Of a DNA stretch of 64,000 nucleotides, positions 8,245 through 18,100 are shown piece by piece. Under the pieces are notes generated by a model. That model searched no databases, had not been told where the DNA came from, and worked only from the letters and a program-made list of their open reading frames with translations. Where the stretch lies: NCBI GenBank assembly GCA_016844945.1, contig JAERTJ010000007.1, forward strand, positions 1-64,000, in the 5' to 3' direction. The position numbers and the translations under genes were made by a program. This stretch comes from Fidelibacterota bacterium. Lineage in GTDB: Bacteria > Fidelibacterota > UBA8477 > JABMPR01. Position 1 is the stretch's first letter. Each line of letters opens with the position of its first letter.

Positions 8245-9537
8245 GTGGATATTAAAATCGAAGTTGGAAAACCTCACGAAAGAACGATGAAAGTTCATGT
8301 AGCCTGGTCTGATATGGAGCCTGGTTTTGAGAAAAAATTGACAAAGCTGAATAAGCAGGTCAAGCGTCCTGGATTTCGTCCAGGAAAAATTCCTCGAAAA
8401 ATTATGCTCCAATCCTATGGACATAGTGTCTTAGCCGAGATTTTGGATGAAACCGTTCAGGCAGCCTATTACAAGGGTATTATTGATCATAAGCTTTCTC
8501 CCATTGATCAGGGAAGTATTGAGGATATGTCTGAATTCGACATCGGTAAGGATCTTGAATTTACCATGAAGCTTCAGGTTGAGCCAGATTTTGCAATGTT
8601 TGATTACAAATCTGGATTCAAGATCACAAGGACTGAATATTCTGCTACTGATGAAGATGTCGCCCATGCCCTGGAACATCTTCAGGAGCGATTTGCCGAA
8701 ATTGAGATTCGGGATGATGGTGCTGTTGATGGGGATATGCTGAAGGGTGATCTCCAGTATCTAGATGCAGACGGTGTTGCCATAGAAGGCAGCAATGTGG
8801 AAGATCGATATATTAAAATCGGAGATGGTGTCTTTGGGGATAAAGTTGCCAAGAAGCTTATCGGATCAAAGGCAGGCGATGAAGTTACTTTTGACATTCC
8901 TGCACAGACTAAGGATGCCGAAGACCTGCACATCAAGATGCAAGTCAAAGCCGTGGAAACTCACATGCTTCCAGAGCTTACAGATGAATTTGCAAAACAG
9001 GTAGATCCAAAGTTTGAGACTCTGGATGCGCTGAAGGAAAGCACTCTGGCAGATATTCAAAAGCAATTGGACTATGATGTTGTTCGTGCTCAGGATCAGA
9101 CACTGGCTAATAAACTGGTGGAAGAAACTAAACTTGAATTACCTGAGATTATGGTAGATGACTATCTTGACAAGTTTGTTGAACGTGTACGTCAGGAACG
9201 TGGCGCAGATGTCAATGAGGAGGAGGTTCGAGAACAAAATCGCGAGCGAGCAAACTGGGAGCTTTCATGGTATCTTATCCGCAAAAAACTTATTGAAATC
9301 GAAAACATTGAAGTCACTGATGAAGATGTTGAAGTAAAACTTGACGAACTTGTTGCCCAAATGCCCGGTGATAAAGAGAAGATGAAAGCTTTATATAGAG
9401 ACAAACAATACTTACCACAGATTAAAGATGATATCCTTGAGAAAAAGATATTTGCACACCTTGAATCTTTTGCAAAAATAAAAGTTAAGACTGCCACAAG
9501 TAAAGAGATTGGAGGATACCATGCAAACGCCCATTAA
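8245..9537 (+). CDS. tig: Trigger factor, ribosome-associated chaperone
   Basis: Peptidyl-prolyl isomerase and chaperone that docks at the ribosome exit tunnel. The GTG start follows GGGAGAG. The N-terminal ribosome-binding domain carries the GFRPGK signature ([16 protein letters not shown], about residues 40-55); a central FKBP-like domain (about 155-245, with [20 protein letters not shown]) and the helical C-terminal chaperone domain follow. At 430 residues it is full length. The 3' end overlaps clpP by 17 bases, giving the classic tig-clpP-clpX order that links folding with ATP-dependent proteolysis. The 237-base upstream gap is shared with divergent anmK and must contain the promoter, but I cannot place it firmly. 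Confidence 0.95.
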   Translation: MDIKIEVGKPHERTMKVHVAWSDMEPGFEKKLTKLNKQVKRPGFRPGKIPRKIMLQSYGHSVLAEILDETVQAAYYKGIIDHKLSPIDQGSIEDMSEFDIGKDLEFTMKLQVEPDFAMFDYKSGFKITRTEYSATDEDVAHALEHLQERFAEIEIRDDGAVDGDMLKGDLQYLDADGVAIEGSNVEDRYIKIGDGVFGDKVAKKLIGSKAGDEVTFDIPAQTKDAEDLHIKMQVKAVETHMLPELTDEFAKQVDPKFETLDALKESTLADIQKQLDYDVVRAQDQTLANKLVEETKLELPEIMVDDYLDKFVERVRQERGADVNEEEVREQNRERANWELSWYLIRKKLIEIENIEVTDEDVEVKLDELVAQMPGDKEKMKALYRDKQYLPQIKDDILEKKIFAHLESFAKIKVKTATSKEIGGYHANAH

Positions 9538-10120
9538 TCAACTGGTACCAATGGTCGTTGAGCAGACGGGTCGCTCTGAACGTGCCTATGATATTTACAG
9601 CCGTTTATTAAAAGAACGTATCATCTTTCTTTCAACTCCCATTGATGACAATGTTGCATCTCTCGTTGTTGCACAGTTGTTATTTCTGGAAGCTGAGGAC
9701 AGTGATAAAGATATAAACTTATACATTAACTCTCCTGGTGGAATTATAACTTCCGGTATGGCAATTCTAGATACCATGAATTTTATCAAACCTGAAGTTT
9801 CAACAATTGTTGTCGGTCAGGCCTCAAGCATGGGAGCACTTCTACTTGGTGGTGGTGCTAAAGGGAAAAGATATGCCTTACCCAATTCACGCGTTATGAT
9901 TCACCAGCCTCTTGGGGGTACTGAGGGTCAGGCATCTGATATCGTTATTGCTGCAGAAGAGATTCAAAAAACCAAGAAGAAGCTAAATCAAATGTTAGCT
10001 AAGTTTTGTGGCAAACGCGTCACTCAAATCGAAAAAGATGCTGACCGTAATTATTTCATGTCTGCTGAAGAAGCTGTCAAATACGGTATTGTTGACGAGA
10101 TTCTGGAAAAACGGGGTTAG
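9521..10120 (+). CDS. clpP: ATP-dependent Clp protease proteolytic subunit
   Basis: Serine peptidase that forms the tetradecameric chamber fed by ClpX. I chose the ATG at 9521 because GGAGG (9511-9515) sits 5 bases before it, giving [21 protein letters not shown], the normal ClpP beginning; an upstream in-frame TTG at 9509 lies before this site and is unlikely. The catalytic Ser is in [11 protein letters not shown], His in MIHQPLGG, and Asp in the KDADRNYFM segment near the C-terminus. The 199-residue length is standard. The start lies inside the end of tig and clpX follows after 4 bases, so translation is probably coupled along the operon. Confidence 0.96.
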   Translation: MQTPINQLVPMVVEQTGRSERAYDIYSRLLKERIIFLSTPIDDNVASLVVAQLLFLEAEDSDKDINLYINSPGGIITSGMAILDTMNFIKPEVSTIVVGQASSMGALLLGGGAKGKRYALPNSRVMIHQPLGGTEGQASDIVIAAEEIQKTKKKLNQMLAKFCGKRVTQIEKDADRNYFMSAEEAVKYGIVDEILEKRG

Positions 10121-10124
10121 GCAG

Positions 10125-11357
10125 TTGTCTAAGCAAAAACAGGGTAAGTTTTGCTCCTTTTGTGGACGACCACAAGAAGAGACTGGAATGCTGATAGCCA
10201 GCCCAACGGGTTCAAATATTTGTAGTCGCTGTATTGATCAGGCTCAGCAGATAGTTAAGGATGAGAATGGTTCAGCAGAGCCTTCGTTCTCGGCATTTTC
10301 CTCTCTGGATGAAATCCCAAAACCCAGTACGATAAAAGCTCATCTGGATAAGTATGTGATCGGTCAGGAACAGGCGAAGAGAGCTGTCTCTGTGGCTGTG
10401 TACAACCATTACAAACGTGTTATGGTGCAGGATGACATTGAAGAGATTGAACTCGAAAAAAGCAACATCTTGCTTATGGGTCCGACGGGCACAGGAAAGA
10501 CCTTATTGGCTAGAGCTCTGGCAACCTTCCTGGATGTTCCATTTGCCATTGCTGATGCTACTGTACTTACGGAAGCTGGTTACGTCGGGGAAGATGTAGA
10601 AAATATTTTGGTTCGACTCCTCCAGTCAGCTGATTACGATGTGGAGGCGACTGAGGCTGGTATCATCTATGTTGATGAAATTGACAAGATTTCCCGTCGA
10701 TCCGCCAACGCATCCATTACCCGTGATGTATCAGGTGAGGGTGTACAGCAAGCCCTGTTGAAAATCCTTGAGGGGACCATCGCACAGGTTCCGCCAAAGG
10801 GTGGCAGAAAGCATCCAGAACAACCCCTGGTTTCCATTAACACAAAGAACATACTTTTTATTGTGGGTGGAGCCTTCGAGGGTATTGAAGACATCATTGC
10901 CCGAAGACGTAAAAAAACACTATTGGGTTTTTCGACTGTCGATGAAGAGGAATCACGTCTCAAGGGCGCCGATCTATTGCAAGTTGTTGAACCAGAGGAT
11001 TTACTCCAATACGGATTGATTCCAGAATTGATAGGGCGTCTACCTGTGGTTGCTGCCCTGGAAGACTTAACCAGAGAAGCCCTTCTGTCAATTTTGCTTG
11101 AACCCAAGAATGCACTAGTAAAACAGTATCATAAAATGTTTGAACTAGAGGGTGTTGAATTAGTGATCCAGGAAAGAGCACTTGATGCGATTATTGACGC
11201 CGCTCAAAAGTATGGCACAGGTGCCCGGGCCTTGCGTCGCTCCATGGAAAAAGTCATGCAGGAAATTATGTTCGAGTTACCTGGTTGGGATAAGGTTAAA
11301 AAGTGTACTATTACCCGATCAGTGGTCACAGAGGGTAGAGCACCCAAACTTAATTAG
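10125..11357 (+). CDS. clpX: ATP-dependent Clp protease ATP-binding subunit ClpX
   Basis: AAA+ unfoldase that recognises tagged substrates and feeds ClpP. The TTG at 10125 gives LSKQKQGKFCSFCGRPQ, matching where ClpX normally begins; longer in-frame starts would run back through clpP. The N-terminal C4 zinc finger is intact (CSFC and CSRC), Walker A is GPTGTGKTLLARALA, Walker B is IIYVDEIDKI, sensor/arginine-finger region GRLPVVAALEDL and sensor 2 GTGARALRRSMEKVM are present. Length 411 is usual. The TTG start 4 bases after the clpP stop, with GGGG of the preceding sequence as the only ribosome-binding candidate, implies re-initiation. Confidence 0.96.
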   Translation: MSKQKQGKFCSFCGRPQEETGMLIASPTGSNICSRCIDQAQQIVKDENGSAEPSFSAFSSLDEIPKPSTIKAHLDKYVIGQEQAKRAVSVAVYNHYKRVMVQDDIEEIELEKSNILLMGPTGTGKTLLARALATFLDVPFAIADATVLTEAGYVGEDVENILVRLLQSADYDVEATEAGIIYVDEIDKISRRSANASITRDVSGEGVQQALLKILEGTIAQVPPKGGRKHPEQPLVSINTKNILFIVGGAFEGIEDIIARRRKKTLLGFSTVDEEESRLKGADLLQVVEPEDLLQYGLIPELIGRLPVVAALEDLTREALLSILLEPKNALVKQYHKMFELEGVELVIQERALDAIIDAAQKYGTGARALRRSMEKVMQEIMFELPGWDKVKKCTITRSVVTEGRAPKLN

Positions 11358-11779
11358 TGAGATTTTTCATCTCAGGTGGAGAGTATCAAAATTCAGTTTT
11401 TATCCTGTTGTCTTTGACATTTTGTTCAATGAGTCATTTTATCAGAATATAGATGCTCAATTGGACTCCATTTTGCTTTAGACATCATTCTGCATTCCTT
11501 GATGCGCCTACTGTAGATTCAACTCAAAATTCCATAATTACGCCCACTTCGCTCATCCTCAAAATTTGCATGTGTCTTGATATTATTTGATTAGATAAAA
11601 TTGATATAGGCAAATTTTGTTCATACCTATTGTTAGGCTTTGTCATACATAGCGATAGTAACTTAATATAACATATTATTAATATAGGGATTATGCTATG
11701 TTGCGATAGCGTCTTGCTGGGCAGGGATTCCGGTTTGGCGAAGAAAAATAATGAGCCATTTACCGCGGATTGTTGGGAA

Positions 11780-11810
11780 TCAAATAATTTACCGATTATT
11801 TGATTTTTTT
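11780..11810 (+). terminator. Intrinsic terminator-like hairpin with T7 tail
   Basis: TCAAATAAT (11780-11788) pairs perfectly with ATTATTTGA (11795-11803) around TTACCG and is followed by seven Ts. The stem is AT-only apart from one C-G pair, so it is weak by itself. It lies over 400 bases after clpX and about 200 before the module A receptor, and may shield that operon from read-through or act as an attenuator. Confidence 0.5.
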
Positions 11811-11918
11811 GTTTGACAGGCATTTCCATAGTGATAGTTTTGTGACAATTGATAAAGATTTTGGCAAACAAAGTTTCGAATATTAAAAACGTTCATTGGA
11901 TGCTCCATTTTTGTTGAG

Positions 11919-11952
11919 CACAATAATTGTGTTTTATATCACAATTATAGTG
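11919..11952. promoter_or_regulatory. Pair of 13-bp palindromic operator-like boxes
   Basis: CACAATAATTGTG (11919-11931) and CACAATTATAGTG (11940-11952) agree at 11 of 13 positions and are 21 bases apart centre to centre, two helical turns. The inner half-sites also form a longer inverted repeat, AATTGTG-N8-CACAATT (11925-11946), resembling a CRP/FNR-family site. Both boxes overlap promoter-like sequence: TTGTTG (11911) with TTATAT 17 bases on, or the TATAGT at 11946. A repressor or cooperative activator of module A is likely. Confidence 0.55.
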
Positions 11953-12006
11953 AGATTAAGATATTCGGAAGTGCAAGAATCTACAAATAACGAAGGAGGA
12001 TAAAAG

Positions 12007-15000
12007 ATGACAAAAAGGCTACTATCATTTGTGGCTGTCGTAGCGATACTTTCGTCCCTGGCATTTGGTCAGACAAGCGGAAAAATCGTTGGAACAGTGT
12101 ATGATGTGAGTCAAGAGGCACCTTTAGGCTTCACAAACGTTGTGGTTCAGGGAACTTCACTGGGAGCAGTCTCAGATGAAGATGGACGATATGTAATATT
12201 AGATGTTCCGCCAGGTGTATATACCATTGTATGTACATACATTGGTTATTCTCCGATGGAAATTCAGGAACTTGCAGTAATAAGTGGATTGACAACGATC
12301 CAGGACATCCAGATGCAAACGGAAGATGTCGTGGGTGAGGTTGTTACCGTTATCGCTGAAAAACCACTGATCAACATGAATGCCACGAATACAACTCGGG
12401 TTGTCGATGCAGAACTCATTGAGAATATGGCAGTTCGCGGAGTTCAGAATGTAGTCGCCATGCAAACGGGTGTCGTAGCCCATGATGGTGAAATCCACAT
12501 CCGTGGTTCTAGATATCAGGATGTCGCTTACTATGTTGATGGCGTTTACATGAATGATGCCTTCGACATGCGTAACACTAGCAATGTTTCCAATGTTGCC
12601 ATGGGTGAGATGAAACTTCAAACTGGTGGTTTTTCCGCGCAGTATGGAAATGCTAACGGAGGTGTGGTTTCCACATCTACACGCACGGGTGGCGAAAAGA
12701 TGTCACTGGATGTTGAATTTATTCAAGGTCTGGGTGCTTCAGGTGATGGAACAGAGGATAAGCTCTATTCGCTGGGTTATAGATTGTATAATGTCAATGT
12801 GGGCGGTGCTCTAGGTTCAAAAATTCGATATTTCATGAATTATGAAAACCGCACTACTGATGACCCAAGACCTTCTAACGCTCCTCACTACAGCATGGAT
12901 CGTGATGAAATTATGATCGAATGGGACTCCATTCATGTTGAATATAATGAAGAAGAGCAAAGAGACTATGCCAGTGGAGAATTGTGGGTAGATGGTCAAT
13001 ATGTTGGTGACATCGAAAACGATTTACATTCAATCCTGGAGAGTACACTTGAGGATATGCTCACAGAATATTATGCTGAGCAAGGTGTTGACTATGATCT
13101 TATCGATGCAGTGGTCCTAGCATCCACAGAGGATGACCACAAGTATGGTATCAATGGGTATAGCAATTTCCAGGAGCTTTATGGCGCCAGGAAGAACGTT
13201 GGTTCTGTAAGAAATACATTTGCTGGTAACGTGATGTTTGACTTGAAGCCTTTCAAAATCAAAGTTGGTGGAAACATGAACGCGATCGAGTCACATGGCT
13301 ATACAAATATCGATTATGCCACCACACTTTTGAACTCAGATTATAACAGGAAGAGAACATCTTTACAGACATCTCTATATACCAATCTGACCTGGGTTCT
13401 TTCAACAAAATCTTACCTGACAGCCAAGCTATCTCTCTATAACTATAAAGAAGAGATGGGGGATGATCATCATTGGGACAATGTCCTTGGATATGGTGAC
13501 CCATCGGATCCTTATAATAGATATATGAGTGCAGTTGGACAAAATCCACTCTCAGTAGCTGATCTGGCAGATTATCTTTCCTATGGTCGTGTCTGGGATG
13601 ACTATTCCAAACAGTTTACGTCCTACACTGGTATCACTGTAGATTATTTAAATCAAATCAATGAGCATGAGCTCACTGCTGGTTTTGAATATCGTGACAA
13701 TACAATTAAGTATTATCGAGTTGCTCAACCAATCGAGCTTGCAGAAGGTTTTGATATTGGTCCTGATAGTGTTCTCACCGATCAACAGGTTTATGAGATC
13801 TATCGGAACGCTTATACTGAAAACTTTGGATTTGATCTTTTTGGTGAAGAAGATGAAGATGGTCAGGAATGGCAAGATCCAGGTGAACCAACTATCTTTG
13901 GTGCCTATATCAATGACAAAATCGAGCTGAAGGATTTGGTTGTAAACTTGGGCTTAAGGTACGAGTATTTTAACCCGAATACGCAGGCACCAGAAGATTG
14001 GTATGATATCAGAATGACGAATGGTCGCATTGATCGTGACTCAAGTAGGTATGTTGATGTTGATGCCGATGTTCAATTGAACCCACGTATTGGATTTTCA
14101 TTCCCAGTAACGGATAAGACTAAATTCCATGCTCAATACGGAAAATTCTCTCAACATCCATTGCTGAACAGACTGTATCTATCAGATGTTGTTTTTGCGA
14201 ACAATTTTAAGTCTGGTAACTATACAAGATCACCAAATGCAAAACTTAGATCAGAGAAAACCACTCAATATGAGGTTGGCTTTTCTCAGGTAATGGGTGA
14301 AAATGTTGCAATTGATGTGACTGGTTTCTATAAAGAAATTAGAGATTACACCCTTATCAAGAACCTTTTTGGTGCTCAACTTGATCAATCAGATTTTGTC
14401 TGGGCCCAATATCAGAATGGTGATTACGGTGTCGTGAAAGGTATTTCCTTTGGGCTGGGTATGAACCGTGTTGGTGGATTAATGGCCAACCTGAGTTATA
14501 CTGCTCAGTGGGCAGAAGGTACCGGATCTGATCCTGAATCAAACTACTATGTAGCCTGGCAGTCAGACCAGGGTGAAGCTGGTTTCCCAAGTTTGATTAA
14601 TCCACTGGATTATGATCAGCGTCATACGGGTAACCTCATGCTTGATTACCGTCTCCAGCAAGATCTGGGCATGTTCTCGAATACTGGTGTAAATATGGTT
14701 TATACCTTTGGTTCAGGAACAGCTTATACACCTTCAGCGATTGAATCATCGCTATTTGGTCGGGGCGAGATCTATCCTACTTCACCTATTAATAGTGGAT
14801 ATACACCCTGGACAAGCAATCTAGATATCCGGTTGGATTCTGGTGTAAAACTAGGCTCCGTCGATATGACTATATATCTACTCGTTCAGAATGCCTTGAA
14901 TGCTAAGAACGTGATTACTGTTTATAGCGGTACAGGTGATGCCGGTACTGATGGCTGGTTAAATTCTGATCCTGGTAAATCTTACTTATCAGGTAACGCA

Positions 15001-15111
15001 AACAATGAAGACTACTATCTCAGCCAGGTTCGTGACCCAGCAAATTGGGATAAACCACGCTCCGTACAACTCGGTGTGAAGTTGAATTTATTGTCTGGGG
15101 AGAATAATTAA
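12007..15111 (+). CDS. TonB-dependent receptor, SusC-like (module A)
   Basis: Outer-membrane gated barrel, 1034 residues. A strong AAGGAGG site precedes the ATG. A signal peptide (MTKRLLSFVAVVAILSSLAFG) is followed by a carboxypeptidase-regulatory-like domain (about residues 23-105: GKIVGTVYD, GASSDEDGRY-like GAVSDEDGRYVILDVPPGVY), a plug (about 125-230; IHIRGSRYQDVAYYVDGVYM, then GGFSAQYGNANGGVV) and a long barrel. The architecture is that of SusC/RagA-type receptors, but no SusD follows. Instead the next gene, overlapping by one base (TAATG), encodes a large exported protein, and a PorV-like barrel comes third. The C-terminus (VKLNLLSGENN) runs six residues past the expected terminal beta strand. 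The ligand is unknown. Confidence 0.88.
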   Translation: MTKRLLSFVAVVAILSSLAFGQTSGKIVGTVYDVSQEAPLGFTNVVVQGTSLGAVSDEDGRYVILDVPPGVYTIVCTYIGYSPMEIQELAVISGLTTIQDIQMQTEDVVGEVVTVIAEKPLINMNATNTTRVVDAELIENMAVRGVQNVVAMQTGVVAHDGEIHIRGSRYQDVAYYVDGVYMNDAFDMRNTSNVSNVAMGEMKLQTGGFSAQYGNANGGVVSTSTRTGGEKMSLDVEFIQGLGASGDGTEDKLYSLGYRLYNVNVGGALGSKIRYFMNYENRTTDDPRPSNAPHYSMDRDEIMIEWDSIHVEYNEEEQRDYASGELWVDGQYVGDIENDLHSILESTLEDMLTEYYAEQGVDYDLIDAVVLASTEDDHKYGINGYSNFQELYGARKNVGSVRNTFAGNVMFDLKPFKIKVGGNMNAIESHGYTNIDYATTLLNSDYNRKRTSLQTSLYTNLTWVLSTKSYLTAKLSLYNYKEEMGDDHHWDNVLGYGDPSDPYNRYMSAVGQNPLSVADLADYLSYGRVWDDYSKQFTSYTGITVDYLNQINEHELTAGFEYRDNTIKYYRVAQPIELAEGFDIGPDSVLTDQQVYEIYRNAYTENFGFDLFGEEDEDGQEWQDPGEPTIFGAYINDKIELKDLVVNLGLRYEYFNPNTQAPEDWYDIRMTNGRIDRDSSRYVDVDADVQLNPRIGFSFPVTDKTKFHAQYGKFSQHPLLNRLYLSDVVFANNFKSGNYTRSPNAKLRSEKTTQYEVGFSQVMGENVAIDVTGFYKEIRDYTLIKNLFGAQLDQSDFVWAQYQNGDYGVVKGISFGLGMNRVGGLMANLSYTAQWAEGTGSDPESNYYVAWQSDQGEAGFPSLINPLDYDQRHTGNLMLDYRLQQDLGMFSNTGVNMVYTFGSGTAYTPSAIESSLFGRGEIYPTSPINSGYTPWTSNLDIRLDSGVKLGSVDMTIYLLVQNALNAKNVITVYSGTGDAGTDGWLNSDPGKSYLSGNANNEDYYLSQVRDPANWDKPRSVQLGVKLNLLSGENN

Positions 15112-18100
15112 TGAAGAACTATAAAAGAATATTTGCGCTCTTGCTGGTTACCCTGCTAGTATCTGCTCCGTATTTCTTAGGAGCGACAGAGGCTATTGAT
15201 AAGGAGGGATTGGGTAAAACTGCCAATGCCTCAACCGGCAAGTTTGATGGAAACCGGATCGATGATGATCTGGAAAATAACGGTATGATTGTATCGCATC
15301 GTCCCTCTGGTCACTCCGGTATGGAATGGCCCGCTGGCAATGGTACATACTCTGTTTATGCTTCAGGAGTGTGGCTAGCAGGTAAGGTCGGTGGTGAGAT
15401 TAGAACTGCGGTTGCTGAATATGGACCAGAGTTCAACCCAGGACCCTATGGCAGTGATCCTAATGATGCAAATGGTGAATATGTATTATACAAGGTTAAT
15501 AAAACTGATCTTGATAATCCAGCAGACAATCCTGATTTTGCCAACTGGCCTGTTCAGGATGGTGCACCATGGATCGATGTAGATGGGAATGGTACATATG
15601 AACCAATGCCCGGTGGACCCGATCATCCAGAATTTATCGGTGATCAAGTGATCTTCTATGTTATGAACGATGGTGTTGCATCTAACCATGACATTTTTAG
15701 CACCGAACCACTAGGACTTGAAATCCGGATGACTATCTGGGGTTATAACAGAGCTGATTATTTTGGTGATATGATGTTTACCAAAGCCCAGATTTATAAC
15801 AAAGGTGGCAATAACATCACAGATGCCTATTTGGGTATCTGGTCAGATCCTGATCTTGGAAATGCTGGTGATGACTTTGTGGGTTGTGACCTTGATCTCA
15901 GTCTTGGCTATTGCTATAACGATGGTGAAGATAATGCTTATGGTTATGCAGCTCCTGCTGTTGGATACGATTTCTTCCAGGCTGCATTTCCTACTGGCGA
16001 TCCCAACGATCAGCAGTACTGCTTCGGCGAATTGAAAACCGGGTATACTGGATTACCTATGACATCATTTGTAAAATATATCAATAGTGATGATGTCTAT
16101 ACAGATCCTAATGATGAACAAGAAGCCTACAATTATATGTCAGGCTATAAAAGAGATGGTTCACCGTTTATCAACTCAGCAACCGGTGAAGCAACAAAAT
16201 TTGTCCATCCTGATGATCCCAACCTGAATATTGATGGTACGGATAATATCTGGGTTGATGGTGATGACAATGCTGCTGATGACCGTCGCTTCCTCATGAA
16301 TGTAGGACCCTTCAATTTCAGCGCTGGTGATTCAGCTGAAGTTGTATTTGGTATCTTGCATGCTCAGGGATCCAGCGCCCTTGGTTCAGTCTCACTGTTA
16401 AAATATATCGACAAGTTTGCACAGTCAGCTTATGATGCAAATTTTGATCTTCCTCCTGCTCCTCCAATTCCAGAATTGACCATTACCAGCGCTGCTGGTA
16501 CAGTTGTTCTTGAATGGGAAGACAATGCAGAGGATTATTCTGCACTGGTTGCGGGAAACAACTCCTACTACAATTTTGAAGGCTACAACATTTATATGCA
16601 TGAAACGGCAATAGGTGTTGGTGAGAAACAAATTGTAGCGACATATGATCTGAAAAATGGTATAACAACCATTAAAGATGATGTCTATTTAACTGAGTAC
16701 AATGACGTTGTAACCATTCCAACTCAGGTTGGTACAGATACTGGGATCAAAAGATCAATCGCAATTACGACGAATCACCTTCTCGGTGGTATTCCTCTGA
16801 TCGATGATCGAGCGTACTATTTCTCAGTTACTGCCTATGGATACAATGGGTTCGCAACACCTAGAGTCCTGGAGTCAAGCTCTCCTATCTGGGTAGTTCG
16901 ACCACAAACCAATTCAACACTTGATGTGGTTGCGACGATGTCCACATCGTTTGAAACCGTTCATACCGCTGATGGTGCCTTGTCTGATGGTGAGGTTACA
17001 GTGCAGGTTATCAACCCCAGCAAAATTACCGGGGATGAGTATGAGGTATCTTTTACTGAACATACCTTTGATGTGAATGATGGACCCATGGTTGTCTGGA
17101 ATATCGAAAATACACGTACTGGTGAGATGGTTCTCGAAAACCAGACAATCCAGAGTGGTGTTGACCTACTTACTGGCGAAGCTGTTGGAGCAGATCATGC
17201 ACCATCCTTTGATGGAATGCTCGCAACTGTTAATGGTCCTGCCAATGGTTTTCATGGTGTTTTTATTGTACACGATGGAACAACGGATAGATCAGCACAG
17301 ACAAGTGATATTGTTGAAGCCTCAGTTCTTATGGAAGATGTCTGGCATTATGGCTGGAATCTCGATGAATTCTGGCCATTGATCACTCATCCAGATGGCG
17401 GACGCTATTGGGTCACCCAGGGTGGTGGAACGGCAGCTGACAATGCATCATATGTTGCGCGAGTGCTGAGAAACAATAACGCAGACTGGGCAATACCTTA
17501 TGACTTTGAATGGCGCTGGTTAGGTGATGGCGACAGCTCATGGGGAATTTGGTATGGTATAGAAACTGATGTTGCTCCTGTCAAAGTTCCATTTGAAATC
17601 TGGAACATCGGTATTGGTACTCCTGATGATCCATCAGATGATGTTCAGATGATTCCTAGAATCTATGATGTTGATGCCAACGGTAAATACAACTGGCAAG
17701 GTGATGTCGATGATTCAAGTCTCGATAACGATGCTCATACAGACTGGGTCTACTGGTGGTCACTTGCTGATGGTAGTACATGGGCTGATTTTGAGGCTGC
17801 TGCAATAGCTGGTGATGCAAGTACTGCAAATGGAATGCGCGGACATGAAGTCCTGGCGAGAACCATCTTCATGAACCATAATGGTGCTGGTGGTGAAACT
17901 GATTCCATCGCGAACAGTATGCTCACCGGTCCCAATAGCACTGATTGGACCGCTGCAGATACAGCGTTGTTCCTCGATCAGGGATGGTTCATTGATGATG
18001 TGAATACCAATGCCGTAGTTGAAGAAGGTGCAACCCATGCCTATGGATTTGTGCTACCATTTCCAGAAGCTGGCTCAGTATATCGTTGGATCACCAATAA

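Larger units (their letters stand above)
11358..12006. other. 649-base AT-rich intergenic region before module A
   Basis: No convincing gene. It holds an intrinsic-terminator-like hairpin (11780-11810) and the operator-like palindromes and promoter region of module A (11911-11952). A ribosome-binding site AAGGAGG lies at 11993-11999. An open frame of 115 codons on the minus strand (11524-11871) has no signal, no domain and lies in low-complexity AT-rich sequence, so I do not call it. Confidence 0.6.

Noticed and set aside
10008-10124. Longer start for clpX running back into clpP
   Set aside because: The extra 39 residues are an out-of-frame shadow of clpP; the zinc-finger start after TTG 10125 matches normal ClpX.
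11524-11871. 115-codon open frame on the minus strand upstream of module A
   Set aside because: AT-rich low-information sequence, no ribosome-binding site, no signal or domain, and it overlaps the terminator-like hairpin.
11925-11946. Calling the AATTGTG-N8-CACAATT dyad a definite CRP site
   Set aside because: One half-site base differs from the consensus, the position relative to either promoter is atypical for activation, and the two 13-bp boxes explain the symmetry equally well.
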